In this document: positions 32,076 to 34,931 of the stretch, piece by piece
How positions within the stretch are numbered: the first letter of the stretch is position 1
Layout of the letters: each line of letters opens with the position of its first letter
Assembly: GCA_001508335.1 (NCBI GenBank)
Contig: LGFX01000016.1
Span: forward strand, 1-34,931
Reading direction: 5' to 3'
From: a candidate division TA06 bacterium 32_111
Lineage (GTDB): Bacteria; Hydrothermota; 32-111
DNA: 34,931 nucleotides
The notes under the pieces: generated by a model
The model's input: the letters and a program-made list of their open reading frames with translations, nothing else
Databases searched by the model: none
Told to the model about the DNA's origin: nothing
Program-made: the position numbers and the translations under genes

Positions 32076-33551
32076 ATGTTTTCAATATACGGAGAAGTTT
32101 CAAAAAAAATAGATAGAGTGTGCAAAGAGAGATTTTTGATTGAACCTATAGTTCTTATGGAAAACGCAGCCATAGCATCATGTAATCTACTTATTTCAAA
32201 TTACAATTTTGAAAGACCTCTTATAGTTTGTTCTACTGGAAACAATGGTGGTGATGGATTAGCACTATCAAGGCATCTTTTCAACAAAAATTATGATGTT
32301 AAAACTGTTGTTTTAGGGGATCTAAAAAAATTATCACCTGAAAGTGGCAGAAATCTTGAGATTTTGAAAAAGTTAACTGATAAAATATTTTTTAACCCAA
32401 CTGAAAAAACTTTTTCAAATCTTCTTTCTTCAAGTGATCTTTTAGTTGATGGTTTGTTTGGAACAGGTTTTCATGGTGAGTTTACTCCATTTTTTAGAAA
32501 ATATGTTAAAAAGATGAACTTTTCTAAGAAAAAAATATTTTCTCTGGATATACCATCGGGACTCGATTCTTCAACAGGTCTTTTCGATAAGGATGCTATA
32601 AGGGCTTCTTCAACCATAACTTTTGGTTTCGTGAAAACAGGAATGTTGTGGAAGGATTCAAAAAAATTCACCGGTGATCTCTATGTTGCTGATATTTCCA
32701 TTCCAAACGACATAATTTTTGATTTCGATTTTCAGACCATAATAGAGAAAGATATAGTTAAAGGATTGATAGAACATTCCCATACTAAAAGAGAGGATTA
32801 TTCACATAAAAGGGAAAGAGGAAACCTCCTTCTCATAGGTGGTAACAAAGGTATGGAGGGTGCCATTCAGATAGCATCTTTTGGGGCAATGAAAGCAGGT
32901 GTTGGAATAGTCTATGTGAACCAACTCGGGAATGAGAAGATAAGATTTTTGAAAGAAGCTGTTTACATAAACAGAATCGAGGATGCAGTTTCAAAAAGTG
33001 ATAACGTTGTTATTGGTTGCGGTTTTGGTAATGATCAGAATTCAGAGGAGAAATTTTTGAAGATAATGGAACTTTTAAAAAAGAAAAAGGTTCTAATAGA
33101 TGCGGACGGTTTAAATATAATTTCCAGACTCGATGAAAAAATGAAAAAAAAGTTTTTAAAAAACAGAGTTGTTACACCACACCCTGAAGAGTTCTTCAGA
33201 CTGACTAAAAAAAGATTTAAAAATATAAAGGAAAAGATTTCTTTCGCTAAAGATTTTTCATCAGAGTATTCGGTTGTAACAGTTCTAAAATCTCCACCAA
33301 CTGTTGTAACTGATGGAGAAAATACCTTCATACTTCCAAATTCAAACATAAAACTTGCAACTGCGGGTTCCGGTGATTTGTTGGCTGGAATTATAGGTGG
33401 CTATATTTCTTTCGGTTATGACATTTTAACGGCATCAGTTATAGGAGTTTATACCCATTTCAAAGCGGCAGAATATTCTAAAGGTAAAAATCCTTTGATA
33501 AGTCAGATTGCCGAAAATATCGGAGAAGTCCAAAATGAGATTTTTTCATAA
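32076..33551 (+). CDS. nnr: bifunctional NAD(P)H-hydrate epimerase / ADP-dependent NAD(P)H-hydrate dehydratase
   Basis: A 491-residue fusion that repairs hydrated NADH and NADPH. The N-terminal epimerase domain (YjeF_N, about residues 1-215) shows STGNNGGDGLALSRHL with the loop at 55-62, LVDGLFGTGF, and LDIPSGLDSSTG near 157-168. The C-terminal ribokinase-like dehydratase domain (about 240-491) has LLLIGGNKGMEGAIQIAS, VTPHPEEFFRL near 366, and GSGDLLAGIIGGYISFG near 431. Both domains keep their motifs, so both activities are expected. The downstream gene starts inside its last codons. Confidence 0.94.
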   Translation: MFSIYGEVSKKIDRVCKERFLIEPIVLMENAAIASCNLLISNYNFERPLIVCSTGNNGGDGLALSRHLFNKNYDVKTVVLGDLKKLSPESGRNLEILKKLTDKIFFNPTEKTFSNLLSSSDLLVDGLFGTGFHGEFTPFFRKYVKKMNFSKKKIFSLDIPSGLDSSTGLFDKDAIRASSTITFGFVKTGMLWKDSKKFTGDLYVADISIPNDIIFDFDFQTIIEKDIVKGLIEHSHTKREDYSHKRERGNLLLIGGNKGMEGAIQIASFGAMKAGVGIVYVNQLGNEKIRFLKEAVYINRIEDAVSKSDNVVIGCGFGNDQNSEEKFLKIMELLKKKKVLIDADGLNIISRLDEKMKKKFLKNRVVTPHPEEFFRLTKKRFKNIKEKISFAKDFSSEYSVVTVLKSPPTVVTDGENTFILPNSNIKLATAGSGDLLAGIIGGYISFGYDILTASVIGVYTHFKAAEYSKGKNPLISQIAENIGEVQNEIFS

Positions 33552-34931
33552 AATATTTTTCTTAATTATATTTTTAACAGTTTTCAACTCTTCTTTCTGC
33601 ACACAAAATTTGAGTACTCAGGATTACTATAACTTCTCTTATTTTTTGAATGTATTAGACATCGCAGGTGATATTGATAAAATCTATATTGCAACCTCAA
33701 CTGGCATACTACAACTCGATAAGTTTACCGACGAGTTGACCACTCTGGTTTCATTCAGAAAATGGATGTACGATATTCCCTTTAAAAACCTTTTTCCAGA
33801 TCCATTCCATAATAAAAATATCTACTTTACTGGAAGGGATTTTTTATACCATTACGATATTTTCAACGATACGATAGAGTTCTGTAAAATAGTTGATTTT
33901 TCAGGCAAATCAGTTTCTGGTATAGGTGTTACTAATGAATCACTTTATGTTAAAATAGATACTCTCATATACTCTTCTCCGAAATATGGTTTAAAAACCG
34001 AAGGATGGGAAAAAAGCAAAAACAATGAAAATATAATCTGGAAAGAGATAAATAAAGATGTAAACAACTATCCACAACTCCTGCCATACACCATCACTTA
34101 TAAAAATAAAGATTACAATTTCACCACAGTTTTTGAAGATAAAGAGAACTACTATGTTGGAACTGATGGAATTGGTTTTTTAAAAATAGATAGGTACAGT
34201 TTAAAAAGGAAACACTTTCTGTATGGAACTGGTTCTATTGATATAAGGTCAATATCTCTTGATTCCCTAAAAAATCTCTGGATCGCAGGACTAAACTGTA
34301 TAAACATTACAAGATACGATCCTTTAAAAAGATCTTTCGAATACTTTTTGATATCGGACATACCACAGATACCTGATAACCAAATAAGCGTTATCACCTC
34401 ATCAAAAAGATATGTTCTATTTTTGACTCAACTGGGAGGAATATTTTATTACGATATATCAAAAGAGAAATTTTTCAACATTCCTAACAGTCTCACAACC
34501 TTTTTTTTCAGAGCAAAACCTATAGATGAAAACTATTTTGTAGTTTCAAACGATAGAGGTATAGGTTTTGTTGATATAAAAGGAAAAAAATTCTATCAAA
34601 AATTTGATAATCTTCTTTCTGTTATAGATCTCGAATATTACAAGGATACAATATATTTTGTTTCTCAAAATAAACTCTTCTGGACAACACTCTCAGATTC
34701 TTCATACTATGAGGTTCACTTCGATTTTCCAACATTTTTTGTTTACCAATTCTATAAGGATGACTCAACTGAGATTCTCCTTGATAACGCATACATACAT
34801 ATAAAAAATGGAAAAGGAAAATACAACTCATATCCAAACAACCTTTTTGGTGAGTTTTATGAACTTACAAAAAAAGATGATCTGATTTTTACAGCAGCAA
34901 CGGATGGGCTCGGGGTTTTTTCAAAGAAAAC
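33535..34931 (+). CDS. exported beta-propeller-like protein, truncated by window edge
   Basis: An open frame from the ATG at 33535, which overlaps the nnr end by 17 bases and has GGAGAAG upstream, to the right edge: 465 complete codons with no stop. A signal peptide (MRFFHKIFFLIIFLTVFNSSFC) is followed by repeated short strands such as IDKIYIATSTGILQLDKF, YYVGTDGIGFLKIDRYS, NLWIAGLNCINITRYDP, FVVSNDRGIGFVDIKG and IFTAATDGLGVFSKK. The periodic ...GTDGIGF.KID... pattern resembles two-component-regulator propeller (Reg_prop) blades. A sensory or surface-binding propeller is the best guess. The C-terminus, which might carry a sorting domain or a kinase, lies outside the window. Confidence 0.7.
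   Translation, partial: MRFFHKIFFLIIFLTVFNSSFCTQNLSTQDYYNFSYFLNVLDIAGDIDKIYIATSTGILQLDKFTDELTTLVSFRKWMYDIPFKNLFPDPFHNKNIYFTGRDFLYHYDIFNDTIEFCKIVDFSGKSVSGIGVTNESLYVKIDTLIYSSPKYGLKTEGWEKSKNNENIIWKEINKDVNNYPQLLPYTITYKNKDYNFTTVFEDKENYYVGTDGIGFLKIDRYSLKRKHFLYGTGSIDIRSISLDSLKNLWIAGLNCINITRYDPLKRSFEYFLISDIPQIPDNQISVITSSKRYVLFLTQLGGIFYYDISKEKFFNIPNSLTTFFFRAKPIDENYFVVSNDRGIGFVDIKGKKFYQKFDNLLSVIDLEYYKDTIYFVSQNKLFWTTLSDSSYYEVHFDFPTFFVYQFYKDDSTEILLDNAYIHIKNGKGKYNSYPNNLFGEFYELTKKDDLIFTAATDGLGVFSKK

Overview
The window is AT-rich and very densely packed bacterial DNA. No gap without a gene exceeds about 170 bases, and many neighbouring genes overlap by 4 bases (ATGA). The proteins point to a Gram-negative-type (diderm) bacterium: several beta-barrel outer membrane proteins, LolA-like and LolCDE-like proteins, lipoproteins, and a secreted LVIVD-repeat protein ending in a type IX-secretion-like sorting domain. 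Together with the low GC content, this style fits candidate phyla around the FCB group (WOR-3/Stahlbacteria-like or similar). That placement is inference; there is no rRNA gene here to fix it. I see no mobile element, CRISPR array, integrase or phage gene, so this looks like ordinary chromosome.

Layout. At 1-978 (-) a conserved outer membrane barrel protein is cut by the left edge. 1064-2167 (+) is a DUF711 protein. 2164-7662 (-) is an operon: BioY biotin transporter, a LolD/MacB-type ATPase, two FtsX/MacB permeases, a LolA-like periplasmic protein and a beta-barrel. 7786-13461 (+) carries yajC, fmt, purF and a roughly 1000-residue outer membrane protein. 13444-15188 (-) carries malic enzyme and an LEA14-like protein. 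15287-17409 (+) carries a small secreted/membrane protein, a 16-residue-repeat 'beta-flower' protein and an exported metallophosphoesterase. 17413-19851 (-) runs manC, a SPOR lipoprotein, rdgB, then tRNA-Pro, -His, -Arg and -Lys. 19992-22106 (-) is the LVIVD-repeat protein and 22194-22625 (+) a pentad-repeat membrane protein. 22622-31906 (-) is a twelve-gene run: a TPR lipoprotein, pyrK-pyrD-pyrF-pyrE, yebC, ruvC-ruvA-ruvB, a DUF2905 protein, queA and tgt. 32076 to the right edge (+) holds the NAD(P)HX repair enzyme nnr and a truncated beta-propeller-like secreted protein.

How it works together. Most genes are housekeeping: the last steps of UMP synthesis, the first committed purine step, Holliday-junction processing, queuosine modification of tRNA (the local tRNA-His has a GUG anticodon, a Tgt substrate type), initiator-tRNA formylation, nucleotide-pool cleaning and NADPH supply. 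The accessory part is envelope biology: the ABC/LolA/barrel operon, large barrels, and repeat-rich surface proteins.

The most striking sequence-level signals are these. (i) Readable sigma70-type promoters head nearly every transcription unit, mostly with 16-bp spacers. At five genes the -10 box sits only 6-8 bases before the ATG and there is no Shine-Dalgarno, so those mRNAs should be leaderless or nearly so. (ii) The rdgB stop codon is formed by positions 8-10 of tRNA-Pro. (iii) Two convergent gene pairs share a 4-base TTAA that supplies both stop codons.
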